This document shows, in pieces, positions 24,998 through 34,612 of a stretch of DNA of 64,000 bases. This DNA is from Parahaliea mediterranea (GTDB lineage: Bacteria > Pseudomonadota > Gammaproteobacteria > Pseudomonadales > Halieaceae): NCBI RefSeq assembly GCF_003402235.1, contig NZ_QEWO01000005.1:372001-436000 (forward strand), given 5' to 3'. The position numbers were made by a program, and so were the translations under genes. The notes under the pieces are model-generated. The model was not told the DNA's origin and did no database searches. It saw only the letters and a program-made list of their open reading frames with translations. Within the stretch, counting starts at the first letter, position 1. Every line of letters starts with the position of its first letter.

Positions 24998-26128
24998 TCA
25001 GGGCGTTTCGCTGGCCGGGCGCACCCGCACCAGCGCACCGTTCTCGCTGTCGGTCAGCAGGTAGAGATAGCCATCAGGGGCGGCGTAGACATCGCGGATG
25101 CGCTCGCCCAGTTCAGCAAACAGCGGCATTTCCGCCACCACCCTGCCGTCCTTCATCTCCAGGCGCCGCACTTCCTTGTCCACCAGTGCGCCGATGAACA
25201 AATCCCCCCGCCATTCGGGAAAGCGCGCGCCGCCGTACCAGGCCATGCCGGAAGGGGCGATGCTCGGCACCCAGTAGTGCAGCGGCTGCTCCATGCCGGG
25301 AAGCTGGGTGTAGGGGCTGACGTAGGCCCCGCTGTAATCCACCCCGTAGGTAATGGCGGGCCAGCCGTAATTGTTCCCCGCCTGCAGGCGGTTGAGTTCG
25401 TCGCCGCCACGGGGGCCGTGTTCGTGCAGGTAAATGGTGCCGGTGTCGGCATCCAGGGCCAGGCCCTGGGCATTGCGGTGGCCCATCGACCACACCCGGG
25501 GGCGCTTGCGGCTGAGGGTGGGGTTGTCTCCCGGCACGCTGCCATCGTCGGTAACGCGCAGCACTTTGCCAAGTTCGCTGTCGGGGTTCTGGGCCTGCTC
25601 GCGGTAGTCAAAGCCATCACCGGTGGCCACCAGCAGGCTGTTGTCGGGCAAAAAAAGCAGCCGGGCGGCATAGTGCTGGGGCGTGTCCTTGCGGTCTGCA
25701 ACTTCAAGCACGGTTTCAACCTGCTCCAGGCGGCCATCACTCAGCCGGCCGCGGATCACGGCGGTGCCATTGTCGGCGGGGCTGCCCTGGGCAAAGGACA
25801 GGTAAACCAGCTGGTTGTGGGCAAAATCCGGGTGCAGGCGCACGTCAAAGTAACCGCCCTGGCCGGCCACGTAGGTGGCGGGAAGGCCGGCCAGCGGCGT
25901 GCCGCTGCCGCCATCGGCGGGAATGCGCAGCAGGCGGCCGCCGCGTTCGGTCACCAGGAAATCGCCCCCTGGCAGCTGGGTGACAGACCAGGGGTGCGCC
26001 AGGCCCTCGCTGAGGGTCTGCAGGCGGTAGTCGCCGGCACTGGCGTGGCCGCTGCCGCCAAACGCCAGTGCCAGGGCAATGCCGATGGCCTGTAGTCCCT
26101 GTTTGATGCTGGCGTTTGCAAACGGCAT
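24998..26128 (-). CDS. PQQ-dependent soluble aldose sugar dehydrogenase-like protein
   Basis: 376 residues from an ATG with AGGGGAAAC upstream; longer in-frame starts lack a ribosome site and spoil the signal peptide (GIALALAFGGSGHASA). It is a six-bladed beta-propeller of the GDH-B/YliI type: LAHPWSVTQLPGGDFLVTERGG, YFDVRLHPDFAHNQLVYLSF, ARLLFLPDNSLLVATGDGFD, MGHRNAQGLALD and HEHGPRGGDELN. The H-R-N-x-Q-G and HGPRGGDE motifs contribute to the PQQ and calcium site. It oxidises aldose sugars in the periplasm. Substrate and electron acceptor are not shown by sequence. Confidence 0.92.
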   Translation of the reverse strand: MPFANASIKQGLQAIGIALALAFGGSGHASAGDYRLQTLSEGLAHPWSVTQLPGGDFLVTERGGRLLRIPADGGSGTPLAGLPATYVAGQGGYFDVRLHPDFAHNQLVYLSFAQGSPADNGTAVIRGRLSDGRLEQVETVLEVADRKDTPQHYAARLLFLPDNSLLVATGDGFDYREQAQNPDSELGKVLRVTDDGSVPGDNPTLSRKRPRVWSMGHRNAQGLALDADTGTIYLHEHGPRGGDELNRLQAGNNYGWPAITYGVDYSGAYVSPYTQLPGMEQPLHYWVPSIAPSGMAWYGGARFPEWRGDLFIGALVDKEVRRLEMKDGRVVAEMPLFAELGERIRDVYAAPDGYLYLLTDSENGALVRVRPASETP

Positions 26129-26254
26129 GGTTGTTTCCCCTGTCATTGGTTGGGCTTTCCTGATTGGCGCTCCTGCCTTGGGCTTCGTTGGCATGGGCTT
26201 TCACCCTGCAGCGCTTCGCGCCATTATAGGCTCGAATATCGGGGGAGCATCCAT

Positions 26255-26695
26255 ATGTTGCGCGTACTGAAGGCGTTTTTTCCGGCCCTGCTGCTGGCCT
26301 ATCTGCTGGCGGTCACACTGGCCACGGCGTCGGTGATGGACAACCTGCGCGGCATGGGGGTGGCGGTATCGACCACGGTGCAGTTGCAATCCACCTGGCA
26401 TGACATTCTGGGCATGGCCAGTTCCTATCTGCCGCTGCTGGCGCTGGCCATTGTGCTCGCCTTTGCGGTGGCGGCGCTGGTGGTCCGCCTGGCCGGGGGT
26501 GGCCGCGCCTTCTGGTACCTGCTGGCCGGTGCGGTGGCGGTGCTGGTGCTGCATCTTGCCCTGCAACTGGCGCTGCAGATTACCGTGGTGGCGGTGGCGC
26601 GCACCGCGCAGGGGCTGGCCGGCCAGTGCCTGGCGGGGGCGCTGGGGGGCTGGCTGTTTGCGCGCCTGAGCCGGCCGGCGGCGCCGGCCCGCTAG
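26255..26695 (+). CDS. Small integral membrane protein, unknown
   Basis: 146 residues from an ATG with GGGGGAG upstream; the longer frame upstream is not membrane-like. About four hydrophobic segments are visible: residues 5-25, 50-70, 78-100 and 103-125 roughly. No catalytic or binding motif is recognisable. It is divergent from the sugar dehydrogenase and convergent with the subtilisin-like gene. It could be a membrane protein of any small family; I do not recognise it. Confidence 0.7.
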   Translation: MLRVLKAFFPALLLAYLLAVTLATASVMDNLRGMGVAVSTTVQLQSTWHDILGMASSYLPLLALAIVLAFAVAALVVRLAGGGRAFWYLLAGAVAVLVLHLALQLALQITVVAVARTAQGLAGQCLAGALGGWLFARLSRPAAPAR

Positions 26696-26723
26696 CGGGG
26701 CGCAGGCACAGCGCGCTATCTGC

Positions 26724-29624
26724 TCAGGGCGTTCGCCGCAGCAGCGGCGCGGCGCCGGCGGTATCGTCAAGCGCCTGCACCCCGGGCAGGTAAATCAGGA
26801 AGTCCACCGGGAAGTCGACGGCATCCCGGTCCTCATCCAACACCACCTCCGCCGGCTGTCCGTAGGTCAGCCAGGCGCCGCAGGCCTCGCCGGCATCGCA
26901 GATCAGAAAATCGTTGTCGGCATCGGTGCCGGCGTAAATCTGGTAGCTGCCGGCACTCACCCGCTCGAAACGGTAGGCGTAGCCACCGCTACCGGGCTGC
27001 AACACGGCCTGCTCCACCACCGCGTCGGATTCCGGGTGGTACAGCAGCAGGTACAGGGTGCCGAGGTCGCCATTCGCACTGGTGTCGCCCACCGCCATCT
27101 GCACTCGCAGTTGCAGGGTGTTGGCGGTGGAGCGCACGGTGACGGTGGCGCTGTAGAGCCCGGCATCCAGGCCGCTGCGATCCACCTGCAACTGGTAGCT
27201 GCCCAGCCCGCCGTCGGCCACATCCACCGGCACCAGGGCGAGCCAGGGCGCGGAACTGGCGCGCTCGATGATGCGCACGCTGCCGCTGGCTTGCAGGGTC
27301 AAATCCAGCGCCTGCAGCGCGCTGCCAAAGCTGAAGGTGGTGGCAGAGGCGCTGAGGCGCGCATCCACGCTCGGGCTTTCGCCGCCGACTTCCAGCGCCG
27401 CGGTGACGGCGCGATAGGCGTTGATCAGGCCGTAGCCGTAGCTGTCGTCGCGCCCGGGCGGGCCCAGGTCATCGGTGAGCCGGCCCTCACGCAGCAGCTG
27501 TTCGAGGGTGGCCGGGCCGAGCGCAGGATTGACCGACTTCATCAGTGCAATCACCGCGCTGACATGGGGCGCGGCCATGGAGGTGCCGTTCAGGAAGGTG
27601 TAGGCAAACTCGCGCTCGCCGCCGCTGCCGGTGGCGCCGTTGCTGAGCACGCCGTCGGGGTAGCCGTCGCCGCCCACATCCTGGCGGCTGTCGCCCCCGG
27701 GGCCGGCCAGGTCAATCAGCGGCCCGCGGTTGCTGTAGCTGGCCAGCTGGCGGCGGGCGTCAACGGCGCTGACGGAAAGCACCGCGTCGTAGGCGGCCGG
27801 GTAGGACGGCAGGCGGCTGGCCTCGTTGCCGGCGGCGGCCACCACCACAATGCCGGCGCTGCGCACCTGGCGGTAGAGGTTGTCGGCCACGCTGCTGAAG
27901 CCCTCGCCGCCCAGGCTCAGGTTGATGATATCGGCGGGGCGCTCGGGCAGGGTGCCGGAGTCGTTGTCGAGCCCGGCGGCGTAGCGCACGGCCTGCAGCA
28001 CGTCGTAGGTTGTGCCGCCGCTTTCGGTCAGCGCCCGCAGGGGCATCAGCCGAACGCCAAAGGCGGCGCCGGCACCGCCGATGCCGTTGTTGCCGGTGGC
28101 GGCGACGGTGCCCGCCACGTGGCTGCCGTGGAAGCTGCTGCCGGTCTCTCCGCTGCCGCCGGGGTCTTGCGGGTTGCTGTCAATGCCATCGCCATCGCCG
28201 GCACGCAGCGGGTCGCGAATAAAGTCGTAGCCGCCCAGCAGCCGGCCGGCAAAGTCAGGGTGGTCGCGCAGGATGCCGGAGTCCACCACCGCCACGGTGA
28301 CGGTGTCGCTGCCGGTGGAAATATCCCAGGCGGCCGGCAATTGAATGAGCGGGTAGTGCCATTGAAAGGGCAGGGCCGGGTCGTTGGTGGTGAGGTGGGG
28401 GCGCAGGCGGTAGTTGGGGCTGACGGCGGCCACGCCCGGGCTGTTGCGCAGGTGCTTGATGGCCACCAGGGTCTGCCAGCGCGTGGCCAGGTCGGCGCTG
28501 GCAAACTGCCCGGCGCGCCCGGCGGCCGTGCCGGCCATCAGGGCGAGATCCCTGACCGCGCTTTGCATTGCCAGCAGGCGCGGCCTGCCGGCACCACCGG
28601 CGCGCTGGCGCATGCCCATTTTCCAGGCCAGATCCTCGCTGCTGAGGTCGGGCCCCTGGCGCTGATCGGCCGCGTCGGTATAGCTGATTATGGCCTCGCC
28701 GGGCACAAAGTCCGGTGCGTGCGCGGCGGTGCTGAAGCCCGTGCCTGGGGCTGAGATTGTGCCTGTGCCTGTCAGCGTGCCCGGGTCGCCAATGGCGAGG
28801 ATGTAGTTGGTCGCCCCGGCAAAGGCGAACACGTTCACCGCATAGCGGCCGTCGGTGGGTACGGTGACCTGCTCCAGGTTGCCGGTATCCACCGAGAAGG
28901 CGACGATCTCGCCCCGGCTGTCGTACAGGTAGAGATCGGCGTCGCCGCCGCTTTGCTCGCTGTCGGCCACCAGCAGGCTGATGCTCTGCCCGGCCAGCAA
29001 GTCCACCTGAAAGTAGTCATCGATATCGCCGCCGGCCAAGGAGCGCCCCTCGGCCCCGCTGCCGGGCTGGTTGACGTAGCCGCCCAGGGTCACCGGGTTG
29101 CCCACCGGCTGGGCGTTGCCCAGGCTGTCGTTGGCCTGGTAGCGGGTGGCCGGGTCGTTCACGTCGCCGTCCACCACCTGGCTGGGGGTGGTGAGAATGC
29201 TGCCGGACAGGCTGAAGGTGGTGTTGTCGGCCGGTGGCTGCACCTGCAGGCTGACGCTGGCAGTGGCGCTGGCCCCGCGATCGTCGGTGACGGTGAGGGT
29301 AAAGGCGAACTCCGTCACGCGGCTTACCGGCGGGGCGGTAAAACTGCTGCGGGGGGCGTCGGCGTTGTCCAGGGTCAGGGCCGGCCCGGCCACCTGCTCC
29401 CAGGCCCAGGCGGTGATGCTGCCGTCGCTGTCGCGGCTCTCGCTGCCGTCCAGTTCCACCCGGGTGTTGGCGGGCGCGCTGGTGGGGGCGCTGGCCACCG
29501 CCACCGGGGGCTGGTTGGCGGCGGGGGGGTTATTGCCGCCGCCCCCGCCGCCGCCACCCCCGCCACAGGCACCGAGCAGAAGGGTCAGGCAGAGGGCGAG
29601 CCCCGGATGGTTTGCTGTTTTCAT
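26724..29624 (-). CDS. Subtilisin-family (S8) protease lipoprotein with PKD-like and PPC domains
   Basis: 966 residues. The signal peptide ends in a lipobox LGAC, and the lipidated Cys is followed directly by about ten glycines, a flexible tether. Residues ~40-130 are a PKD/cadherin-like domain (VELDGSESRDSDGSITAWAWEQ). Residues ~165-285 look like a bacterial pre-peptidase C-terminal (PPC) domain (DIDDYFQVDLLAGQSISL, DADLYLYDSRG). The S8 domain has Asp448 (VAVVDSG), His499 (HGSHVAGT) and Ser682 (NGTSMAAPHV). A C-terminal beta region follows. It is probably outer-membrane bound and degrades extracellular protein. Confidence 0.92.
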   Translation of the reverse strand: MKTANHPGLALCLTLLLGACGGGGGGGGGGNNPPAANQPPVAVASAPTSAPANTRVELDGSESRDSDGSITAWAWEQVAGPALTLDNADAPRSSFTAPPVSRVTEFAFTLTVTDDRGASATASVSLQVQPPADNTTFSLSGSILTTPSQVVDGDVNDPATRYQANDSLGNAQPVGNPVTLGGYVNQPGSGAEGRSLAGGDIDDYFQVDLLAGQSISLLVADSEQSGGDADLYLYDSRGEIVAFSVDTGNLEQVTVPTDGRYAVNVFAFAGATNYILAIGDPGTLTGTGTISAPGTGFSTAAHAPDFVPGEAIISYTDAADQRQGPDLSSEDLAWKMGMRQRAGGAGRPRLLAMQSAVRDLALMAGTAAGRAGQFASADLATRWQTLVAIKHLRNSPGVAAVSPNYRLRPHLTTNDPALPFQWHYPLIQLPAAWDISTGSDTVTVAVVDSGILRDHPDFAGRLLGGYDFIRDPLRAGDGDGIDSNPQDPGGSGETGSSFHGSHVAGTVAATGNNGIGGAGAAFGVRLMPLRALTESGGTTYDVLQAVRYAAGLDNDSGTLPERPADIINLSLGGEGFSSVADNLYRQVRSAGIVVVAAAGNEASRLPSYPAAYDAVLSVSAVDARRQLASYSNRGPLIDLAGPGGDSRQDVGGDGYPDGVLSNGATGSGGEREFAYTFLNGTSMAAPHVSAVIALMKSVNPALGPATLEQLLREGRLTDDLGPPGRDDSYGYGLINAYRAVTAALEVGGESPSVDARLSASATTFSFGSALQALDLTLQASGSVRIIERASSAPWLALVPVDVADGGLGSYQLQVDRSGLDAGLYSATVTVRSTANTLQLRVQMAVGDTSANGDLGTLYLLLYHPESDAVVEQAVLQPGSGGYAYRFERVSAGSYQIYAGTDADNDFLICDAGEACGAWLTYGQPAEVVLDEDRDAVDFPVDFLIYLPGVQALDDTAGAAPLLRRTP

Positions 29625-29692
29625 GGGCCATCATCACCGCGGGTTGTTGCACTTACCTTAGCAGATTGGGCAAGCGGTGCCGGTGGCGCGGC

Positions 29693-30919
29693 TCAGTTGT
29701 GGTTGAAAGTCTTGTTGAGAGCGCGGTCGAGGGCGCGGGCCGGGCGAATCACGCACAGCAGCGACAGCACCAGGGCTACCACGCCCAGGTTGATGAGCAG
29801 GGCGTAATTGGCATCGCCAATTACCAGGGCGCCCACCATGGGGCCGCTGGCCAACCCCATTTTGGAGGCAAAGCCCCCAAGGGCGGCGGTCTGGCCGGTG
29901 CTGTCAAAGGCCGAGCACATGCCCAGCAGGTAGGAAATCACAAAGGCCCAGGTAATGCCCACACCCACATTGGCCAGCCAGTACACCCATCCCACCTGGC
30001 TGTAGTGCAGGATCCAGGTGCCAGCAATGGTGAGCACAATGGCCAGCGACACCGGCAGCAGGCGCCCGAAGCGGGTGGACAGCAGGATCACCGCCACCGA
30101 GCCGGCAATGGCAATCCAGGCGGCAATACCCAGGGTGTTGCTGATGAACGCAGGGCCGAGTCCCGCGTGCTTGCCAAGGCCGATGATGTAGGCGTACAGC
30201 GCCATGTTGGCCGCCTGGAACAGAAACGTGGCGGCCAGGGCCAGCCCCAGCAGGGCGCGGCGGCGCACCGGGCGGTGGCTGCCGTCGGCCGCGCTGGATG
30301 CATCGGCCGGCACCGCGGCCTGCACCGGGTAGTCATTGAGGAAGGGCACCATCAGCAGGGTGACCAGCGAAAAGGCGATCAGGGCAAAGAACAGGGCGGA
30401 TACGCCAAATTCCGGCACCAGGCCCGGCAGGTAGAGCAGGCCCAGCCCGCCAAGGCCGAACTGCACCGTCAGCAGGTAGCCAAAGGTGCGGTCGGCCTCG
30501 CTGGTGCGGGCGATGACCGCAAAGCCCACGCCCACCAGCACGCCGCCAATGCAGCCGTGGGCAAAACGCAGGGCGATCATGGCGCCGGCGCCCTCCACCA
30601 GGGTGGACAGCAAGTCGGCGCAGATCAGGCCCAGCAGCAGGCCCACCGCCAGCGGCCGCCAGGGCAGGCGCTTGACGACAAACACCGCCGCCAGCGCGCC
30701 GAGAGAGGCGCCGTAGACATTGGCAGACCCGACAAACCCCGCCTGGCGGTTGCTGAAGCCGAGTCCGCCGATCAGGCCATCCACCAGGGCCGGCATGATG
30801 TTCACGTAGAACAGGCCGGCGGTGGCGAGGAAGGCCAACAACACCCGGGCCAGCTCACCGTTGGCCGGCAAGGTGGGAAAGTGGCGACTGCGGCTGGCGA
30901 TGGGGTCGGCGCGATTCAT
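29693..30919 (-). CDS. MFS transporter
   Basis: 408 residues from the ATG that overlaps the upstream stop (ATGA); the longer frame upstream is an Arg-rich artefact. Twelve membrane segments are apparent, in two blocks of six separated by a charged loop (SSAADGSHRPVRRRALLGL). The segment LRFAHGCIGGVLVGVGFAVIAR and the closing GMCSAFDSTGQTAALGGFASKMG are recognisable within a branch of aromatic-acid or siderophore-like MFS carriers, but the substrate is unknown. Coupling to the beta-lactamase-like protein suggests transport of that enzyme's product or substrate. Confidence 0.85.
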   Translation of the reverse strand: MNRADPIASRSRHFPTLPANGELARVLLAFLATAGLFYVNIMPALVDGLIGGLGFSNRQAGFVGSANVYGASLGALAAVFVVKRLPWRPLAVGLLLGLICADLLSTLVEGAGAMIALRFAHGCIGGVLVGVGFAVIARTSEADRTFGYLLTVQFGLGGLGLLYLPGLVPEFGVSALFFALIAFSLVTLLMVPFLNDYPVQAAVPADASSAADGSHRPVRRRALLGLALAATFLFQAANMALYAYIIGLGKHAGLGPAFISNTLGIAAWIAIAGSVAVILLSTRFGRLLPVSLAIVLTIAGTWILHYSQVGWVYWLANVGVGITWAFVISYLLGMCSAFDSTGQTAALGGFASKMGLASGPMVGALVIGDANYALLINLGVVALVLSLLCVIRPARALDRALNKTFNHN

Positions 30920-32688
30920 TCGGGGCGTCCTGTGGTGGTTGTAGCGGCGGTGGCTGTGGTGGTCCTGGTTGCCGTGCCGGCGCACAGGGGCTGTTGCTGG
31001 TGCAGCCAGCGCAGCGCGTCGGCAAAGGCAAACTGGCCGCCATCGCCAAAGGCGTAGTACACCCGGCCATCCGGCAGCAGCAATACGCTGATACCTCCGT
31101 AACCCGACAGGAAGGGGATCACCCGCTGTTCGCTGCAGCCCAGCAGACGCGTGGCGTCGTAGCCCCAAAAGCCGTGCTGGTAGTAGATGCCCGGGGCCTG
31201 CGCCGGGTGCGCGCCGCGCTGTTCAGGCTCCTGCTGCAGGGCCTGTCGCAGCATGGTCGCATCCAGCTGTGGGGCTAGCTTGTTGTGGGTCGGAATGTTG
31301 TGGGCGAGGGTGTTGTGGGCGAGAGCGTTGTGGGTCAGAGCCTGGCCAAGGCGCACAATGTCGTCGCGCAACAGGGTCAGGCCATAGCCGGTGAACGGTT
31401 GGCCGCCAGCGCCAGCACTGCGGCGGGTGGTGTCCAGGCTGGGGCTCAGTGCCAGTGCCCGCCACAGGGGCCGCAGCAGGGCGTCGTAAAAGTCGCCGGG
31501 CTGGCCGGTGTGCTGTGCCAGCAAAGCATTCAGTGCGGCGCCAACCAGGTAGGTGTCGGAGGTGTGGTAGACAAAGGTGCCGCCCGGTGGGCCACGACGG
31601 GGCCAGCCGCCGCAGGCAAAGCGCAGTTTTTGCGTGTGGCGGCTGGGCAGGAAGAACCCGCTGCTCATGGCCTCGCTGGCCTCGTCGGCCTGGGGCGCGG
31701 CACTGGCGTAGTGCCCGGTCTGCATGTTCAGGGCGTCGCCAACGGTGACCGCGTCCCAGCCCGGCACCTGCGCACAGGCTGGGATCAGCCGCGCAATGCG
31801 CTGCGTGCGGCTGCCCGGGGCGCGCTGCTCCATGCGCATCAGGCCCAATCCGCCCACCAGGGATTTGGCCAGCGAGTAGGACGGCAGGCTCAAAAAGTCG
31901 CAGTGGGGGTAGGGGCCGCGCCGCGTGGGGCAGTCGCTCACATAGTGGGTATCGCCACTGGCCAGCCCCCAGGCGCTCAGGTGCTGGCCCGGGCCGGCCA
32001 AGGCCGCGGGCCCGGCCTGATCGCCGGGCGCGAACAGGGCGCTTAAGGGGCGGGTGGGCAGCCGGGCCGCCAGCAGGCGGCGGTGGCCGGCCGCGATTGC
32101 CTGGGCATCCGCCACCGGCTCGGCATAAAACCGACCCTTCAGGCTGCCTTCAAGATTGAATTGCAGGTACTGGCAGGTTTCGCTGGCCATCAGCACCGTT
32201 ACCGGAAAAGCCTCGCCATTTGCGCCCAGGCGGGCCCGCAACACGCCATTGTGGGTGCAGTTGGCGTTCTTCTCCTGCAGGGCAAAGGGCAGGCTGATGT
32301 GGCGGCTGCCGTCGGCGTCCTGCCACACGCGGCCGGGCTCCAGCAGCCAGTCCCAGTGGGGGTGGCCGGTAGTGACAAGCCCGCGCTGGCGGGGCACCAG
32401 GTCGCCATCCACCTGCAGGTAGGTGGCATCAAGCAATGGCAGGCTATCCAGGGCCAGCGCCGGCTGGCTGGCCAGGCCGTGGTCATCGCGCAGCACCGTC
32501 AGGGTGAGCTCCTGCAATGTGCTCAATTGCAGGCGACCGCCGAGCTGCCCCGGCGGGGCTACGGCATTGGCCGGGGGCGCCATGGCCTGCATGGCGAGCG
32601 CCCCCTTGGCGCCGGCTGGCATGGCCGCCAGGGTGCAAAGGGCCCACAGCAGCAGGGCGGTGAATGGCGTTGGCAGGGGTTGGCGCAA
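30916..32688 (-). CDS. Secreted beta-lactamase-family serine hydrolase with internal repeat
   Basis: 590 residues from a TTG; the start is chosen because it gives a full signal peptide (PTPFTALLLWALCTLAAMPAGA), though no strong ribosome site is visible. The N-terminal ~200 residues are an uncharacterised beta-rich region. The hydrolase part has SLAK (SxxK, in LPSYSLAKSLVG) and YHT in FVYHTSDTY, the Yx[NST] box. Around residue 455 four HNxx pentapeptides sit in tandem, from a 15-bp DNA repeat. The C-terminus is Thr-rich. It is coupled by 4 nt to the MFS gene. It is probably an esterase or amidase rather than an antibiotic-resistance enzyme. Confidence 0.8.
   Translation of the reverse strand: MRQPLPTPFTALLLWALCTLAAMPAGAKGALAMQAMAPPANAVAPPGQLGGRLQLSTLQELTLTVLRDDHGLASQPALALDSLPLLDATYLQVDGDLVPRQRGLVTTGHPHWDWLLEPGRVWQDADGSRHISLPFALQEKNANCTHNGVLRARLGANGEAFPVTVLMASETCQYLQFNLEGSLKGRFYAEPVADAQAIAAGHRRLLAARLPTRPLSALFAPGDQAGPAALAGPGQHLSAWGLASGDTHYVSDCPTRRGPYPHCDFLSLPSYSLAKSLVGGLGLMRMEQRAPGSRTQRIARLIPACAQVPGWDAVTVGDALNMQTGHYASAAPQADEASEAMSSGFFLPSRHTQKLRFACGGWPRRGPPGGTFVYHTSDTYLVGAALNALLAQHTGQPGDFYDALLRPLWRALALSPSLDTTRRSAGAGGQPFTGYGLTLLRDDIVRLGQALTHNALAHNTLAHNIPTHNKLAPQLDATMLRQALQQEPEQRGAHPAQAPGIYYQHGFWGYDATRLLGCSEQRVIPFLSGYGGISVLLLPDGRVYYAFGDGGQFAFADALRWLHQQQPLCAGTATRTTTATAATTTTGRPE
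31282..31341 (+). repeat. Four tandem 15-bp repeats within a coding region
   Basis: Units begin GTTGTGGG at 31282, 31297, 31312 and 31327; the middle two differ at two or three positions. On the coding (minus) strand they encode pentapeptides of the form (A/T)HN(x)(L/P). The length is a multiple of three, so copy-number change would keep the frame. Confidence 0.85.
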
Positions 32689-32804
32689 GGCTTGGGTGGC
32701 TCTGTTATTGGTTTGCCCGAGTCGTCGCCCACCCTAGCAAGGGCAGGCTCCGCGCCATAGGGCCAGTTGCCACGGCGCGGCTAGGCCAATTGTGCCCCAG
32801 CGCG

Positions 32805-34463
32805 CTACAGGGGCACGCCCGCTGCCTGCAGCTGATCCGCCAGGGGTTGTAACTGCCGCTCGTAGCGGCGCCACAGGCCCACCGAGCGGTTGTGCACCGG
32901 CTCGCGCACCTGACTGGCGCTGGCGGTGGTGGAGGCGGCGCCGCTGGTGTGAAAGTCCAGGCAGGCGCTTTCCCAGTCGAGGCCGCAGGCGGCCAGCAAT
33001 GCGCGGGTGGTGGGCTCGAAGGCGTTCACCAGGGCTTCGTACTGCACGGTGTGAATCACGCCGGGCAGGGTGGCCTGCCAGTGCGCCATCAGCTCGCGGT
33101 AAGCCAGGTAGTACTGCGCCAGCTCGTCCAGGCGGTAGGAGAAGGGATAGGCGTCGGCAAACAGCGTTTTGTACATGGCGTAGCAGGCGTCCATGGGGTG
33201 GCGCTGCACGTGCACGATGGTGGCCGCCGGCAGGGCGCGGTGAATCAGCCCGGCGTACAGGAAGTTCAGCGGCATTTTGTCGGTGAAGCGCGGCGCGGCG
33301 TTGGCCGCCGGCGGCAGCGCCGCCAGGTAGGCCCTGCCCAGTGCGGCAAAATCCAGCTGCGCGCTCAGTTGCACCCGCTGCTGTTTGCTGAGGCGCCCCG
33401 GCTGCCCGCCCTGGCGCGCTACCCCCTCGGCCACCGCCCGGGACATGCAGGTGGCAAACTGGTTAAGTTCACCGGCCGCGTGTACCGCGCTGTGCATGCC
33501 CAGTATGCGCTCCACCAGGGTGGTGCCGGTGCGCGGCAGGCCAATCACGAAAATGGGCGCACTCTGGTGCGTACTCTGGGGCGCGCCGGCCGGCGGCGCT
33601 GGTGGTGGTTCGCGGTAAACCTTGCGGATGCAGGCCATGGTGTCTACATCGTCGTCCACGCTGTAGCGCATGCGCTCCCGGCGCAGGCGGGCGCCCTGGG
33701 TCAGGGCTTCGAAGGCGGCGTCCCACTGCGCCAGGTCTTCCAGTTCCTTGGCCTTGGCGTAGTACAGCGTGGCCTGCTGGCGCGGCTGGTTGGCGCACTG
33801 TTGCAGGGCGCTGTCCAGGGCGTCCAGGTGGTGGCTGCTGGTGTTCTGGCGGCGCAGGTCGGCGCGCAGCTTGTGGGCCTCGGCGTCCAGCGGCGCGCGG
33901 GCCAGGCAGTGCGCCAGGGCGTCGTCCGCCGCATCAATGTTGCCAAGGAAGCGATGCACCGTGGCCAGGTTGTAATAGTGCTCGGCCACCTCCGGCTCCA
34001 GGGCCGCTGCCTTGGCATAGTGAGCCAGGGCCTGCTGCTGCAGGTCCAGGCGCGATTGCAGCAGGGCCAGGGTGGCGTGCTGGTAGGCGGTGGACAGGGG
34101 CGCCTGGTCCAGGGCCAGCACCAGCGGCCGCGCCTCGCCGTCGCGGCCCAGGCGCAGCAGGCAGTTGGCTTTTTGCAGCAGGGCGCGGGGGTGGTCCGCC
34201 TCAAGCTGCAGCAGGCGCTCGGTGGCGGCCAGGGCGGCGCCGGCATTATTCAGCCGCAGGCAGATCTGGCTGATGCTGTACCAGCCGGCGGCGTAGCCCG
34301 GATAGCGCTGCCCCAGCTGCTGGCAGGTGTGCAGGGCCTGTCGCGGCTCGCCGCGCTGCAGGGCGCTCCAGGCCCGCTGCTCCAGGGCGCGGGCCGCGGC
34401 AAGGTCGTCGGGCCCGGAGCCGGCTGCCGTTGAGGATGTTGGATTAGGAGGCGGTGTTTTCAC
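32805..34463 (-). CDS. TPR-containing sulfotransferase
   Basis: 552 residues from a GTG; a longer frame to 34586 exists but its leader is Arg/Pro-rich. No clear ribosome site marks either start. Residues ~15-240 are tetratricopeptide-like helical repeats (WYSISQICLRLNNAGAALAATERLL; AEHYYNLATVHRFLGNIDAADDAL). The C-terminal domain has the 5'-phosphosulfate loop of PAPS-dependent sulfotransferases (IFVIGLPRTGTTLVERIL) and a 3'-phosphate site (VHVQRHPMDACYAMYKTLF). Such TPR-sulfotransferases are common in marine bacteria; acceptors are unknown. No PAPS synthesis genes are nearby. Confidence 0.88.
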   Translation of the reverse strand: MKTPPPNPTSSTAAGSGPDDLAAARALEQRAWSALQRGEPRQALHTCQQLGQRYPGYAAGWYSISQICLRLNNAGAALAATERLLQLEADHPRALLQKANCLLRLGRDGEARPLVLALDQAPLSTAYQHATLALLQSRLDLQQQALAHYAKAAALEPEVAEHYYNLATVHRFLGNIDAADDALAHCLARAPLDAEAHKLRADLRRQNTSSHHLDALDSALQQCANQPRQQATLYYAKAKELEDLAQWDAAFEALTQGARLRRERMRYSVDDDVDTMACIRKVYREPPPAPPAGAPQSTHQSAPIFVIGLPRTGTTLVERILGMHSAVHAAGELNQFATCMSRAVAEGVARQGGQPGRLSKQQRVQLSAQLDFAALGRAYLAALPPAANAAPRFTDKMPLNFLYAGLIHRALPAATIVHVQRHPMDACYAMYKTLFADAYPFSYRLDELAQYYLAYRELMAHWQATLPGVIHTVQYEALVNAFEPTTRALLAACGLDWESACLDFHTSGAASTTASASQVREPVHNRSVGLWRRYERQLQPLADQLQAAGVPL

Positions 34464-34612
34464 CGCGGCATTATCGCGGATTGCCCCCGGCGCTGGCCAG
34501 CGAGCACGCGTGATGCTGGCGAAGTGCCGGAGGCAGGGTCTATGATAGCGGGCACTTTTTTGCGGCCGGCGCCGGTTGCTGGCCAACCATGTCGATTGTC
34601 AGGGAGCCCCCC

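Noticed and set aside
27036-28754. A 572-codon plus-strand frame opposite the subtilisin-like gene
   Set aside because: Composition is Ala/Gly/Val/His-rich without motifs, while the opposite frame has a complete protease triad.
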